The notes under the pieces: model-generated
The model's database searches: none
Told to the model about the DNA's origin: nothing
The model's input: only the letters and a program-made list of their open reading frames with translations
Part shown: piece after piece, positions 1 through 8,328 of the stretch
How the letters are laid out: each line of letters starts with the position of its first letter
Position numbering within the stretch: position 1 is the first letter of the stretch
Assembly (NCBI GenBank): GCA_905371715.1
Contig: CAJPLV010000008.1
Coordinates: forward strand, 1-46,997
DNA length: 46,997 nt
Reading direction: 5' to 3'
Source: Candidatus Saccharimonadota bacterium
GTDB lineage: Bacteria; Patescibacteriota; Saccharimonadia; Saccharimonadales; Saccharimonadaceae
Program-made: the position numbers and the translations under genes

Positions 1-2135
1 CGGCGGCAGATGAATTAGCGATCGGCACGGATCATGACGGTATTGTTGAAATCAGCGAGCGAGATATGCCGAAGGGTGTAGCATTGCAGGCGGGCGATAG
101 TTTCGCCCAGGTGTTTGGCTTGGGCGATGTTGTGCTCGACATTGAGAATAAGATGTTCACCCACCGGCCGGATTGTTTCGGACAATTAGGCGTGGCGCGC
201 GAAATTTCCGGAATTTTTGGGCAGGCATTTACCAGTCCGGATTGGTATACGGTGGCGCAGAAATTTGCTGATGGCAGCGGACTGGAGCTTGACATCTACA
301 ACGATATACCGGATTTAGTGCCGCGGTTTATGGCGGTAGCGGTAAAAAACGTGGCGGTGCAGCCGAGCCCGCTGTGGCTGCAATGCCAGTTAGTAGCAAT
401 GGGCGGCAAGCCGATCAATAACATCGTTGACGCGACGAATTACATCATGCTCATGACGGCGCAACCGACGCACGCCTACGATTATGATAAATTGCGCGGC
501 GGTAAGTTAGGCGCGCGCATGGCGCGCGAAGGCGAAGCGATTGCGCTATTGAACGGCAAAACGTACACGCTTGGTACAGACGATATCGTCATCGCGGATG
601 GCGAACGAGCGGTAGCACTGGGCGGTATTATGGGCGGCGCGGATACGGAAGTTTCGAGCGATACGAAAAATGTTGTGCTAGAGTGCGCGAGCTTTGATAT
701 GTATGCAGTGCGAAAAACTGCTATGCGCCACGGCGTATTTACCGATGCGCTAAGCCGGTTTAACAAAGGCCAGTCGCCATTGCAAAATGCGCCCGTATTG
801 AAGCGGTTGATGGGTATGGTCGGCAGTGAGCAGGCAAGTGCGGTATACGACAAGAAACAATTTAGCGATGAATTTGATGAATATTTTGCAGGTAAGTATA
901 CGCCGGCGAATATTGACATTGATAGCGCGTTTATCAACCATCGGCTTGGGCTGCAGCTGACAGATGATGATATATACACATTGCTGAATAACGTTGAGGT
1001 TCATAGCCATGGTCCAGAAGATGAGCTCGGCTATATGTGCATACAAGTACCGTTCTGGCGCACTGATATCGAATTGAAAGAAGATGTCGTCGAGGAGGTG
1101 GGGCGATTGTATGGTTTTGATAAATTACCGCGCGAGCTGCCGCAGCGTTCGACAAAGCCGGCGCCAAAAAATCCGCGGCGCGAATTGAAGCGGCAAATTC
1201 GCGAGCAGCTGTCGCGCGCTGGCGCAAACGAAGCGCTTACCTATAGTTTTGTGCACGAGCATATATTGAAGCGCGCCGAGCAACATGCGGACCAAGCGTA
1301 TAAGCTGAGCAATGCACTAAGTCCTGATTTGCAATACTACCGTTTGAGCGTGCTGCCAAGTTTGCTTGACAAAGTCCATGCGAATATCAAGGCGGGGCAT
1401 GATGAGTTTTGCTTATTTGAAATCGGCAAAGGACACGATGTGCGGTTGCCGCATGGCGAAGATGGTTTGCCGAGCGAGCGGACATTTGTTGATGCGGTGT
1501 ATGCGGCGAAGAAAGCACGCGCTAGCGCGCCGTATTACCAGGTGCAGCGCATGGCGGTGCGATTGCTCGGCTCATTGGGCGCGCAGTTTGAATTAATCCC
1601 AATGGCGGCTGAGAACGATGATGGTAAAGAACTAAGCGGCGTTGAGTTTGAGGTCGCTGCGCCATTTGATCGGCAGCGAAGCGCGTGGATACTGTGCGGT
1701 AAGGAGCGGCTTGGTATTGTTGGTGAATTTAAGCAAGCGGTACGCCGGAATTTCAAACTGCCGGAATATGCTGCTGGATTTTCGATTAATTTTGATCAGT
1801 TGTTAGCGCAGCCGCGCGATGAGCAAGCCTATCGGCCGCTGAGCCGCTTTCCATCGACGAGCCGCGACGTGTCGCTGCGGGCGCCGCGCGATGTATCGTA
1901 TGCTGAGCTTTACCATGTGGTGCAAGCGGCAGTTGACGAATCGGCAGGCGATATTATCGTGACGATTGAACCGCGCGCGATTTTTCAGCCGGCGAATGAC
2001 CGCTCAATAAAGACGACGACATTCCGGTTGCGCATGACGCACTATGAGCGCACGCTAACGGACGCGGACGCGAAACCGATTGTCGACCGTGTGGCGACGA
2101 TGGCGCTCGCAAAACTTGGCGCGGAGTGCGTGTAA
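1..2135 (+). CDS. pheT: Phenylalanine-tRNA ligase beta subunit, 5'-truncated by window edge
   Basis: Beta subunit of the cytoplasmic PheRS heterotetramer, which charges tRNA-Phe. The frame is open from base 3, so the gene begins upstream of the window and the first in-frame ATG (66) is not the real start. The visible N-terminal end (AADELAIGTDHDGIVEIS) fits the end of the tRNA-binding/EMAP-like domain. It is followed by the B3/B4 entry motif (THRPDCFGQLGVAREI), the B5 domain with LKEDVVEEVGRLYGFD, the catalytic-like core, and a C-terminal anticodon-binding domain (RFPSTSRDVSLRAPRDVSY to the end). pheS is expected just upstream. Downstream it converges on a minus-strand gene after only 18 nt, and I see no clear terminator between them. 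Confidence 0.96.
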   Translation, partial: AADELAIGTDHDGIVEISERDMPKGVALQAGDSFAQVFGLGDVVLDIENKMFTHRPDCFGQLGVAREISGIFGQAFTSPDWYTVAQKFADGSGLELDIYNDIPDLVPRFMAVAVKNVAVQPSPLWLQCQLVAMGGKPINNIVDATNYIMLMTAQPTHAYDYDKLRGGKLGARMAREGEAIALLNGKTYTLGTDDIVIADGERAVALGGIMGGADTEVSSDTKNVVLECASFDMYAVRKTAMRHGVFTDALSRFNKGQSPLQNAPVLKRLMGMVGSEQASAVYDKKQFSDEFDEYFAGKYTPANIDIDSAFINHRLGLQLTDDDIYTLLNNVEVHSHGPEDELGYMCIQVPFWRTDIELKEDVVEEVGRLYGFDKLPRELPQRSTKPAPKNPRRELKRQIREQLSRAGANEALTYSFVHEHILKRAEQHADQAYKLSNALSPDLQYYRLSVLPSLLDKVHANIKAGHDEFCLFEIGKGHDVRLPHGEDGLPSERTFVDAVYAAKKARASAPYYQVQRMAVRLLGSLGAQFELIPMAAENDDGKELSGVEFEVAAPFDRQRSAWILCGKERLGIVGEFKQAVRRNFKLPEYAAGFSINFDQLLAQPRDEQAYRPLSRFPSTSRDVSLRAPRDVSYAELYHVVQAAVDESAGDIIVTIEPRAIFQPANDRSIKTTTFRLRMTHYERTLTDADAKPIVDRVATMALAKLGAECV

Positions 2136-2153
2136 TAAATATAAGATAAAATA

Positions 2154-3563
2154 CTACTCTCGATCTTCGCTGCGTAATGGCCATTGCGGCAAGCTGTTGC
2201 GAATTAGAACAAAGCTGCGGCGCGTCGGGCGCCCGACAAGCACGCCAAACGACGCGCCTGCGGCAATAGCGACGGAAATAAGAATAGCGCGCAGCAGCAA
2301 ATCGTCTCCGCCGGGCGCATTTTCCGGTGCGATTAACCCCATTAGTCCATTGTACAGAATTAGCCCCGGCACGAGCGGTACGATGCTAGCATTGACGATC
2401 GCAAGGCTTGGCATGTGCCAAACGCGCGACACAAGCGTGGCGATAAATCCAATCGTAATGCCGGCAAGCGCGTTAGCAGGGATTGATGAAAGCCCCGCGC
2501 CGCTGCTTGCTAAAAAGGTGTAATAGCCGAGCAGTCCGGTTGCGCCGGTCAAAATAATGCCGCCGAGCCGCGTATGGTTGCCAAGCGCAAATGATGCCGA
2601 AATAATAACAGCGCCTAGATATTGATAACTCGCGCTTGCAAACGTTAGGCGGTCGGGCGTTGGAATGAACGAAATGCCAAGTTTCCGGCTAGCGTATAAG
2701 CCGATGCCAACGCCGGCGACGATGCCGGTCGTCATCATGGCGACGCGCAATAGCCGTGCGCCGGCGGTAACGTAATATTCGTCGATCGCGTCTTGAAAGG
2801 CGCCGACAATCGCCATGCCGGCAACGAGCAAGACGATTCCGCCGACCGTAATGAGCGTCGGGTTGACGCTTCCCATGAAGTCGACATAGCCATGGCTAAC
2901 GAACCACATAAGCGCGGAAGCGAATAGCGTAATGAATAATGATGCGACGACTTGCGTGAAAAATGGCGGTAAAGCCAGCCGCCCGAGCCTTCCGAGCAGC
3001 CATGCTGTAACGGCGCCGACGAAAAATGCAATTAAGACAAGCGGCCAGGTCGCTGAGTAGAGAATCGCTGAGCCGGCGCTGATTCCGCCGCTTGCGATAT
3101 AGATGACCCAGCGCGGATAACGGCGCACGCGCGATAATATTTTGTCGAGAGATTTTTCGGCATCGTCAAGCGTGAGCGTGTGGTTGGCGATTTTTGCGCT
3201 CAGGTCTTGCAATTGCTGCATGAGCTGGTAGTTCGTTTCGCGCGGCGTGATTGTGCGGATTAGCGTGAGCGGTTCGCGGTCGACACCGCGGTCTTGCGAA
3301 ACAAAAATTTGCGTGTAGCTGATATCAATATGGACTTTCTGCTGGCAGTAAACATCAGTGATATTGAGCGCTAAATTCGTGACGCTATGCGCTGGCATAC
3401 CCATTGATGATAGTTGATCTGCCATCGTCATGACGAGACGCAACGCACGCATATTTGGCGTGAGCGTGTTGTCGATTTTTTCGAAATCTGCGATTTTTAC
3501 CGAACCTTGCGCGGCAATAATTTTGCCGAACGAACGGCGAACCAGTTGCGTGAATGAATTCAT
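2154..3563 (-). CDS. ThrE-family (DUF1212/DUF3815) putative amino-acid exporter
   Basis: Integral membrane protein of 469 aa. It has a soluble N-terminal region (about residues 1-150, the DUF1212 part of the ThrE/YjjP family) followed by roughly ten hydrophobic segments in two blocks, including WVIYIASGGISAGSAIL and FVGAVTAWLLGRLGR. The family includes threonine/serine exporters and YjjP/YjjB succinate exporters, so the substrate is uncertain. An upstream ATG would lie before the -10 box TATAAT (3571-3576). I therefore start at the ATG ending at 3563, seven bases after that box, with no leader. An amino-acid exporter is odd in a presumed auxotroph, so organic-acid or dipeptide export is an alternative. 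Confidence 0.85.
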   Translation of the reverse strand: MNSFTQLVRRSFGKIIAAQGSVKIADFEKIDNTLTPNMRALRLVMTMADQLSSMGMPAHSVTNLALNITDVYCQQKVHIDISYTQIFVSQDRGVDREPLTLIRTITPRETNYQLMQQLQDLSAKIANHTLTLDDAEKSLDKILSRVRRYPRWVIYIASGGISAGSAILYSATWPLVLIAFFVGAVTAWLLGRLGRLALPPFFTQVVASLFITLFASALMWFVSHGYVDFMGSVNPTLITVGGIVLLVAGMAIVGAFQDAIDEYYVTAGARLLRVAMMTTGIVAGVGIGLYASRKLGISFIPTPDRLTFASASYQYLGAVIISASFALGNHTRLGGIILTGATGLLGYYTFLASSGAGLSSIPANALAGITIGFIATLVSRVWHMPSLAIVNASIVPLVPGLILYNGLMGLIAPENAPGGDDLLLRAILISVAIAAGASFGVLVGRPTRRSFVLIRNSLPQWPLRSEDRE

Positions 3564-3576
3564 ACCGTTCATTATA
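3564..3576 (-). promoter_or_regulatory. Leaderless promoter of the ThrE-like gene
   Basis: On the minus strand TATAAT (3571-3576) is followed by seven bases and then ATG. The expected transcription start coincides with the start codon. No convincing -35 hexamer is seen. Confidence 0.6.
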
Positions 3577-3689
3577 GCAAGCTGCACGCAAAAAGTTACT
3601 TATGATTTTTTGTTTTTTGTCGCCGGAATCGCCTAGCGCGCGCAGAGAGAATTTGCTATACTATAGGCTGATTATAACGAGAGGGGAAT

Positions 3690-4382
3690 ATGGCAACATC
3701 GAAAGTGCAGCGTTGGGGAATTATGACGATTTTGATCGTGACGGTAGTCGGCACGCTTGGGTCGTTTGCGGTGATGATTTTATCAATGCAAAATCAGCAG
3801 CGAATACAAGCCGACTATGAAAAAGTCAATAATGAATACCAGACGCAATTAAAAGCATACAAGGCAAAAGTGCAAGCGCAGGCAGATGAGTTGTCGGCAA
3901 AATATTACGATACATTTAAGCAGTACAGTACGCAGGCGGGCACGTATGATGTGAATAGCGTCAAAGAGTTGAAAACGGAAGATCTAGCTGAAGGCGACGG
4001 CGCGGTGATTGACGGCTCGACAAAATTTGCGGCGTATTATATCGGCTGGGATGCAAATGGTAATGTGTTCGATCAGAGCATTGATGGCGGTAAATTAAAA
4101 GAGCCAACTGGAGTGGCAAGTGGGCTTGACAAAGCTGGGTTAATAGCCGGCTGGAAAGAGGGTCTGAAAGGTATGAAAATCGGCGGTGTGCGTTTGCTGA
4201 GCATCCCGTCGGATAAGGCGTACGGCGAAGCGGGGCAAAAAGATAAAAACGGCAAGCAGACAATTCCTGCAAATATGCCGCTGAAATTTGTCGTCATGGC
4301 GATTCCGCAGCCGCCGACTATTCCTCAGCCGGACTCATCAAAACTGATGGAAGCGTATATGAAAGTGTATGGAAATCAATAA
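3690..4382 (+). CDS. Membrane-anchored FKBP-type peptidyl-prolyl isomerase
   Basis: 230 aa. A single N-terminal transmembrane helix (about residues 10-32, IMTILIVTVVGTLGSF) is followed by a helical stalk rich in K, Q and Y (35-85) and a C-terminal FKBP domain (about 105-210). FKBP signatures include VFDQSIDGG, LIAGWKEGLKGMKIGG and IPANMPLKFVVMAI. It probably assists folding of exported proteins on the outer face of the membrane. The start is the ATG at 3690 with GAGGGG at 3681-3686; TATACT at 3657-3662 is the likely -10, giving a leader of about 20 nt. trxB follows after 9 nt, so the two probably form a protein-folding/redox operon. Confidence 0.9.
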   Translation: MATSKVQRWGIMTILIVTVVGTLGSFAVMILSMQNQQRIQADYEKVNNEYQTQLKAYKAKVQAQADELSAKYYDTFKQYSTQAGTYDVNSVKELKTEDLAEGDGAVIDGSTKFAAYYIGWDANGNVFDQSIDGGKLKEPTGVASGLDKAGLIAGWKEGLKGMKIGGVRLLSIPSDKAYGEAGQKDKNGKQTIPANMPLKFVVMAIPQPPTIPQPDSSKLMEAYMKVYGNQ

Positions 4383-4391
4383 GGGGTGCAA

Positions 4392-5321
4392 ATGAAACAT
4401 GATATTATTCCAGTCGTAATGGTCGGTGCTGGACCGAGCGCGCTCGCAGCAGCAATTTACACAACGCGCGAAGCGATTGATACGGTGCTGTACGAAAAAG
4501 GTGTCGTCGGCGGGTTGGCAGCTATTACCGATCAAGTTGATAATTACCCGGGTTTTCCTGATGGCATTGCCGGTATGCAGCTAGCGGAGCAATTGCAGAA
4601 GCAGGCGGAGCGTTTCGGCGCGAGAATTGAATACGGCGATGTGTCGGCATTGCGGCACGAAAACGGCGTGAACATTGTGACGGTCGACGGGAAGGATGTG
4701 GCGGCGCGCGCCGTGCTGATTGCGACGGGCAGTGACTATAATAAACTTGGTATTCCGGGCGAGAAGGAATTGTACGGGCGCGGCGTGCATTATTGTGCGA
4801 CGTGCGACGGCGCGTTTTACAAAGGCAAGCGCTTGGCGGTTGTCGGCGGCGGTAATTCTGGCGTGCAAGAAGCGATTTTTTTGACGCGGTTTGCGAGCCA
4901 TATTGATTTGCTGGTGCGCAGTACGGTAAAAGCGAGCAAGGTGCTGCAAGACGAATTGCGGCCGTATATTGACGACGGCAAGGTGGCGGTGCATGTGAAA
5001 ACGGTGCCGCAAGAAATTGTTGCAGAAAATGGCGCAGTCCAGGCGGTTCGGGCGCAGTGCGACGGCAAGCCGGTTGAATTTGCGGTTGACGGCGTATTTA
5101 TATTCATCGGGCTAAAGCCGAATACACAATTTTTGGCGGGCAGCGGCGTTGAGCTTGACGCGCGCGGGCTCATCAAAACCGACGAGCACTTGGCGACGAA
5201 TGTGCCGGGTGTGTTTGCAAGCGGCGATGTGCGCAGCGGCGCGACGATGCAAGTCGCGAGCGCGGTCGGCGAGGGTGCGACAGCGGCGCTGAGCATTCGC
5301 GAATATTTAGATCGTAAATAA
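4392..5321 (+). CDS. trxB: Thioredoxin reductase
   Basis: FAD/NADPH-dependent disulfide reductase of the low-molecular-weight TrxR class, 309 aa. It has the N-terminal FAD dinucleotide fold (VVMVGAGPSALAAA), the redox-active CATC (about residues 135-138), the NADPH-binding VVGGGNSGVQEA, and the C-terminal FAD motif GVFASGDVRSG. I prefer the ATG at 4392 over the in-frame GTG at 4386: AAGGGG (4381-4386) sits five bases before the ATG and overlaps the GTG. It follows the FKBP gene by 9 nt and is probably co-transcribed. Its partner thioredoxin is not in the window. Confidence 0.95.
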   Translation: MKHDIIPVVMVGAGPSALAAAIYTTREAIDTVLYEKGVVGGLAAITDQVDNYPGFPDGIAGMQLAEQLQKQAERFGARIEYGDVSALRHENGVNIVTVDGKDVAARAVLIATGSDYNKLGIPGEKELYGRGVHYCATCDGAFYKGKRLAVVGGGNSGVQEAIFLTRFASHIDLLVRSTVKASKVLQDELRPYIDDGKVAVHVKTVPQEIVAENGAVQAVRAQCDGKPVEFAVDGVFIFIGLKPNTQFLAGSGVELDARGLIKTDEHLATNVPGVFASGDVRSGATMQVASAVGEGATAALSIREYLDRK

Positions 5322-5373
5322 TATAAGTTTTGTATGTACTATGTCCGCGCGGCTGGATATAGGTTAGAGGCAG

Positions 5374-6081
5374 CTAATCGCGTGTTTCGGCGTGCGTATT
5401 TATGTACGCGATACACTTGTCGGGGTAATTAGTGACAATTGCTTGCACGCCCTGATGCTCTAGGCGGTGTATTGCGCTCGGACGATCAATAGTATATGCG
5501 TAAATGAAAATGCCGGCGCGCCGCGCAATTTCAAGTGCAAGCCGATGCAAATACAAGCGGTGAAAACCAACTGCCGTTAGCTTAAGATAGCGGTGGTACG
5601 CGATAAATGCAAACGGATTTTGATGGTGTAAAAGCGCAAGATTAGCGCGTTTCGACCGCCGGCGAACGCGCATGAGCTCGCGCGCTTTGAACGACGAAAT
5701 CAGCACCAGATCCCAATCATCGGCGCAAGTGATGAAATGACGCCGAAGCAGCCGCACGAGCGCGTCGCCTGTGTGGCGGCTTTTAATTTCGATATTAAGC
5801 AAGATTTTTCCAAAGAACTCGTGTAGCACGTCTTCAAGCAGCGGCACGGGATTATCGCGCGTTAGTTCCTGCAGCTTTTTGTACGTCAGTGACGCGACGC
5901 TATCTGCGACATAATGCGTGCGTAGCAGCAAGGCGTCATGGATAACAACAAGCCGATGATCAGCGGTCAAACGCACGTCAAGTTCAAGCATATCGGCGCC
6001 AGCTTCGTAGCCAGCGCGAAACGCCGGCAGCGTATTCTCAGGCGCTAAGCCGCCCGCGCCGCGATGTCCAATGACAAGCAT
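5374..6081 (-). CDS. Glycerophosphodiester phosphodiesterase
   Basis: GDPD/UgpQ-type enzyme of 235 aa that hydrolyses deacylated phospholipids to glycerol-3-phosphate and an alcohol. The N-terminus has the diagnostic GHRGAGGLAPENTLPAF, then the metal/acid residues ELDVRLTADHRLVVIHD, and NIEIKS in the middle of the TIM barrel. There is no signal peptide or membrane segment, so it is predicted cytoplasmic. The -10 TATAAT (6092-6097) lies only ten bases before the start codon, leaving at most a few bases of leader. A PLD-superfamily gene lies 27 bp upstream on the same strand. Together they suggest breakdown of scavenged phospholipid. Confidence 0.93.
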   Translation of the reverse strand: MLVIGHRGAGGLAPENTLPAFRAGYEAGADMLELDVRLTADHRLVVIHDALLLRTHYVADSVASLTYKKLQELTRDNPVPLLEDVLHEFFGKILLNIEIKSRHTGDALVRLLRRHFITCADDWDLVLISSFKARELMRVRRRSKRANLALLHHQNPFAFIAYHRYLKLTAVGFHRLYLHRLALEIARRAGIFIYAYTIDRPSAIHRLEHQGVQAIVTNYPDKCIAYINTHAETRD

Positions 6082-6108
6082 AACGTTTCCTATTATATCA
6101 TTGCGGGG

Positions 6109-7110
6109 CTATTCGACGTATCGGCGGCGGAATGTTTCGAGCTGCCGTATCAGGTGCGGGTCGTAGGTTTCAAGGGCAACTTCGCGCGTGCCAACTAGCC
6201 CCGACCCGTACATAAAATTATGCGATCCGGTAATCGCAGCTTTGCTGCCGTCCGGCATTGTTGCGATTAAAAATTTTGCATGCAGATAACAATCATGATT
6301 ATATAGTGTTTTTTGCCTCGCCGTCATCATACCGAGGCGAATGAGCAGTTTATTGAGCGATGAAGCAGTGCGCCAGTGATTAAAATAAAGGACCGCTTGT
6401 TTTCGTTTTAGCGTGCGGTTGAGTGCGCCTGTCGGACAATATTGCGATACAAGTGCAATGTGCTCTGCTTGTTTTGCAAGGGCGCGCGCTCGTTTGTATA
6501 TGAGTGAATTTGTCGGCAATCCGTTGTCAAACAAAATTGTCGTGGTCTTCGACACGGGTGCTGAGTGGTTACGCGCCGCACCGCCGCCGCGATCAGCGCG
6601 GTAGATGTGCTGTTGCTCCTGTATGAGCCTATCGGCAAGCGCTTGGTCGGAAAAGCGAAACATATAATCGACGTTTGAAAAGCTTTCGTCGTCCATATTA
6701 ACGCCGCCGCCGACGTAAGCAATATCGTCGATGACTGTCCATTTGCTGTGTGTTCGTCCGGCAAACAGCGTATTTGCTTTGCGCCCGAGCCAGTGGAATG
6801 ATCCGCCGGCTCTTTTGATACGCCGTTCTAATTTTAACGCCTGCATGGCGCGTATCGGCTGGCGCTTTGGTGCGCGCAAAATAAATTCTTTTGGTTCGAT
6901 GTAGGTAAAGGTGTCGGCGCAAATACAGACGTCAACGCCGCGTTCGGCAGCGCGTACGAGTTCGTCGACGATTGCTTGCGACCGCTCATCGTTGGCTCGG
7001 AATGTCGTCGCAATCATCGCGACGCGGTAGCGGGCTTTGGTAATTTTTTTCGCCACGTCGCGCGCATAATCGGCTGCAGGTAATAATTTCGGTGAATGTA
7101 ACGCGTTCAT
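6109..7110 (-). CDS. Phospholipase D-superfamily protein (cardiolipin synthase-like)
   Basis: 333 aa with two HKD-type half-sites: HSKWTVIDDIAYVGGGVN in the first half and HAKFLIATMPDGSKAAITGS in the second. The second motif keeps His and Lys and has an Asp/Gly-Ser tail. The family includes cardiolipin and phosphatidyl transferases, phospholipases D and nucleases; with no membrane anchor a soluble phosphodiesterase or transferase is most likely. The minus-strand start ATG (ending at 7110) lies six bases after TATACT (7117-7122), so the mRNA is predicted leaderless. The neighbouring GDPD gene supports a role in phospholipids, but nuclease activity cannot be excluded. Confidence 0.88.
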   Translation of the reverse strand: MNALHSPKLLPAADYARDVAKKITKARYRVAMIATTFRANDERSQAIVDELVRAAERGVDVCICADTFTYIEPKEFILRAPKRQPIRAMQALKLERRIKRAGGSFHWLGRKANTLFAGRTHSKWTVIDDIAYVGGGVNMDDESFSNVDYMFRFSDQALADRLIQEQQHIYRADRGGGAARNHSAPVSKTTTILFDNGLPTNSLIYKRARALAKQAEHIALVSQYCPTGALNRTLKRKQAVLYFNHWRTASSLNKLLIRLGMMTARQKTLYNHDCYLHAKFLIATMPDGSKAAITGSHNFMYGSGLVGTREVALETYDPHLIRQLETFRRRYVE

Positions 7111-7175
7111 TCGTCTAGTATACTACTCTCTGCTAAAAGCTGGTACACTAGATACATAGCTAACCATGAAGGAGG
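7111..7175. promoter_or_regulatory. Divergent promoter region between PLD-like gene and ppa
   Basis: The minus-strand -10 TATACT (7117-7122) lies six bases from the PLD-like start and is leaderless. The plus-strand -10 TACACT (7144-7149) drives ppa with a leader of about 25 nt carrying AAGGAGG (7169-7175). The two gene classes (no leader versus leader with strong Shine-Dalgarno) sit side by side here. Confidence 0.6.
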
Positions 7176-7179
7176 TATA

Positions 7180-7710
7180 ATGGCAGATTTTAATCAAATA
7201 CTCGCGCCTGGCGATGTTGACGGCGGCGTCGTTAATGTGGTGGTAGAGATTCCGCAGGGCTCAAACCACAAAATCGAATGGAATCGTGACCTCGCAGTGA
7301 TGCAGCTTGACCGCGTTGAGCCGGCGATTTTTGCGAAACCGACGAATTACGGATTTATTCCGCAAACGCTTGATGAGGACGGTGATGAACTAGATGTGCT
7401 CATTGTCACCGATCAGCCACTTGCAACCGGCGTATTTTTGGAGGCGAAAGTAATCGGCGTATTGGAGTTTGTGGACGACGATGAAGTTGACGATAAGGTT
7501 ATTGTTGTGCCGGCAGACGACCGCAACACCGGCAACGCGATTAATTCGCTAGAAGACGTGCCGCCGCAATTACTCAAGCAAATTGAGCACCACTTCAACC
7601 ACTATAAAGACCTGAAAAAGCCAGGCTCAACCGTCGTGAAAGGCTTCGGTGATGCTGCGCGTGCCAAAGAAATTATCCGCGCCGCTATTGAACGCTGGAA
7701 TAATCGTTAG
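7180..7710 (+). CDS. ppa: Inorganic pyrophosphatase
   Basis: Family I soluble pyrophosphatase, 176 aa, which drives biosynthetic reactions by hydrolysing PPi. The Mg-binding signature DGDELDVLIV is intact, as are NHKIEWNRD near the N-terminus, GFIPQTLDEDG, and the downstream VIVVPADDRN. The length is typical of bacterial family I enzymes. The start is firmly set by AAGGAGG four bases before the ATG. The DUF5684 gene follows after 28 nt with its own Shine-Dalgarno. Confidence 0.97.
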   Translation: MADFNQILAPGDVDGGVVNVVVEIPQGSNHKIEWNRDLAVMQLDRVEPAIFAKPTNYGFIPQTLDEDGDELDVLIVTDQPLATGVFLEAKVIGVLEFVDDDEVDDKVIVVPADDRNTGNAINSLEDVPPQLLKQIEHHFNHYKDLKKPGSTVVKGFGDAARAKEIIRAAIERWNNR

Positions 7711-7738
7711 GATACCAGTAGTAACTGTAAGGGGGAAA

Positions 7739-8272
7739 ATGGATTACTATAGTAATTATGATACATATAGCTACACAACGACAAGTACAGTGACGAGCGC
7801 CGTTGCAGGTGTGGTACTGATCTTCTCGTTGGTGGCAATGATCGCGTCGGTATTGATGATTATTGGTTTGTGGAAGGCGTTCACCAAAGCCGGTAAGCCA
7901 GGCTGGGCGGCGATTGTGCCGATTTATAATTTAATTACGCTATTTGAGATCGTCGGCCGTCCGGCATGGTGGGTGCTTTTGACATTTGTGCCGTTCGCAA
8001 ACCTTTATGTAGTCATCATGGTGGCGATTGACTTGGCGAAAGCGTTTGGCAAATCGGGCGGATTCGCGGCGCTTTTGATATTGCTGCCGCCTGTCGGCTA
8101 TATGATGCTCGGTTTCGATAAGTCGGCGTATGCGGGTCCGGTCGCGGCGATGCAGCCGGCATATCCGGGCGCGCCAGCTTATCAGCCTAGTCAACCCCAG
8201 CCGTCAGCGCAACCAGCGCAAGCTCCGGCTCAAGGCGATAGCGGACAGCCGCAGCCGCCGCAAGCGAAATAA
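7739..8272 (+). CDS. DUF5684-type small membrane protein with Pro/Gln-rich tail
   Basis: 177 aa. A short Tyr/Ser/Thr-rich N-terminus (MDYYSNYDTYSY) precedes three to four hydrophobic segments with the family pattern W-KAFTKAGKPGW-AIVPIYN, GRPAWWVLL and AKAFGKSGGFA. The C-terminal 35 residues are rich in Pro, Gln and Ala and presumably disordered. The function of the family is unknown. The start ATG at 7739 has GGGGG-AA at 7731-7737. It probably lies in the same transcript as ppa and ends at a bidirectional terminator. Confidence 0.85.
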   Translation: MDYYSNYDTYSYTTTSTVTSAVAGVVLIFSLVAMIASVLMIIGLWKAFTKAGKPGWAAIVPIYNLITLFEIVGRPAWWVLLTFVPFANLYVVIMVAIDLAKAFGKSGGFAALLILLPPVGYMMLGFDKSAYAGPVAAMQPAYPGAPAYQPSQPQPSAQPAQAPAQGDSGQPQPPQAK

Positions 8273-8292
8273 TCCATAATATATGGAGGCAC

Positions 8293-8328
8293 AAAAATAG
8301 CCGGTACGGCAGTTGTCCGGCTATTTTT
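8293..8328. terminator. Bidirectional intrinsic terminator
   Basis: Perfect 12-bp inverted repeat (AAAAATAGCCGG, 12-nt loop, CCGGCTATTTTT) between convergent genes. It has T-runs on both strands. The stop codon of the minus-strand rel gene (8321-8323) lies inside the stem. Confidence 0.9.

Noticed and set aside
482..979. Minus-strand ORF of 165 codons inside pheT
   Set aside because: Low-complexity Ser/Ala/Pro shadow of GC-rich coding sequence, with no promoter or ribosome-binding site. pheT on the other strand is unambiguous.
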